A DNA stretch of 5,372 nt from assembly GCA_049964655.1 (NCBI GenBank), contig JBMFXC010000105.1, forward strand, positions 1-5,372, in the 5' to 3' direction. The position numbers and the translations under genes are program-made. Shown in pieces: positions 5,318-5,372 of this stretch. This DNA comes from JAJZJT01 sp049964655 (lineage in GTDB: Bacteria; Actinomycetota; Acidimicrobiia; Acidimicrobiales; RAAP-2). Position 1 is the first letter of the stretch. Every line of letters starts with the position of its first letter. The notes under the pieces were generated by a model. The model was not told where the DNA came from. It did no database searches and saw only the letters and a list, made by a program, of their open reading frames with translations.

Positions 5318-5372
5318 CGGGCTGTGGCGCAGTTTGGTTAGCGCGCTGCGTTCGGGACGCAGAGGTCCCCGG
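5318..5372 (+). tRNA. tRNA-Pro (anticodon CGG), 3' part beyond the window
   Basis: The cloverleaf can be laid out base by base. The acceptor strand CGGGCTG is 5318-5324, beginning with the C1 typical of bacterial tRNA-Pro, followed by T8 and G9. The D stem GCGC/GCGC (5327-5330, 5341-5344) closes a loop AGTTTGGTTA. The anticodon stem CTGCG/CGCAG (5346-5350, 5358-5362) closes the loop TTCGGGA, with anticodon CGG at 5353-5355 reading CCG codons. The variable loop is AGGTC, and the first T-stem strand CCCGG ends exactly at the window edge. The T loop, 3' acceptor strand and any encoded CCA are off the window. CCG is expected to be heavily used in so GC-rich a genome. Confidence 0.93.

Noticed and set aside
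5318..5372. A tRNA-associated integration (att) site.
   Set aside because: Integration usually uses the tRNA 3' half, which is off the window. No integrase or duplicated tRNA fragment is visible here.

Overview
The window is very GC-rich, uses GTG and TTG starts, and carries a WhiB-family iron-sulfur protein. WhiB is essentially confined to Actinobacteria and their phages, so the host is almost certainly an actinobacterium. The set of neighbours (paired ArsA/GET3-like ATPases followed by a lone receiver domain and a CorC-like CBS protein) would suit Acidimicrobiia or a related early-branching class, but that finer placement is an inference from gene content only. Nothing looks mobile: there are no transposases, integrases, CRISPR repeats or phage genes.

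Layout. Bases 11-871 (+) encode a membrane-anchored DUF929-type protein with a CPFC thioredoxin-like motif. Its true start may lie to the left of the window. After about 100 non-coding bases the convergent whiB-type gene occupies 1240-977 (-). A 283-base divergent region (1241-1523) holds a recognisable promoter and Shine-Dalgarno for whiB, with an inverted repeat inside the promoter spacer, and a probable leaderless start for the plus-strand operon. That operon runs 1524-5205: ArsA-like ATPase 1 (1524-2513), ArsA-like ATPase 2 (2510-3706, 4-base overlap), an atypical stand-alone receiver domain (3716-4141, 9-base gap) and a CBS-pair/CorC_HlyC protein (4174-5205, 32-base gap). A 112-base spacer containing an 8-bp inverted repeat leads into tRNA-Pro(CGG), which begins at 5318 and is cut by the window end.

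How the genes may work together. The two ATPases match, by remembered sequence pattern, the mycobacterial pair Rv3679/Rv3680 (BagA/BagB, GET3 homologues), which also sits beside a whiB gene. Here the whiB gene is on the other side, divergent, and of a different subtype. The two ATPases are complementary: the first has the signature lysine of the deviant Walker A motif but no long helical insert. The second lacks the signature lysine but has the insert that, in GET3, contributes to client binding. This fits an obligate heterodimer. Linkage to an atypical receiver and a soluble CBS/CorC protein suggests a membrane-protein or ion-homeostasis module under redox-linked WhiB influence. That last step is hypothesis, not something the sequence proves.
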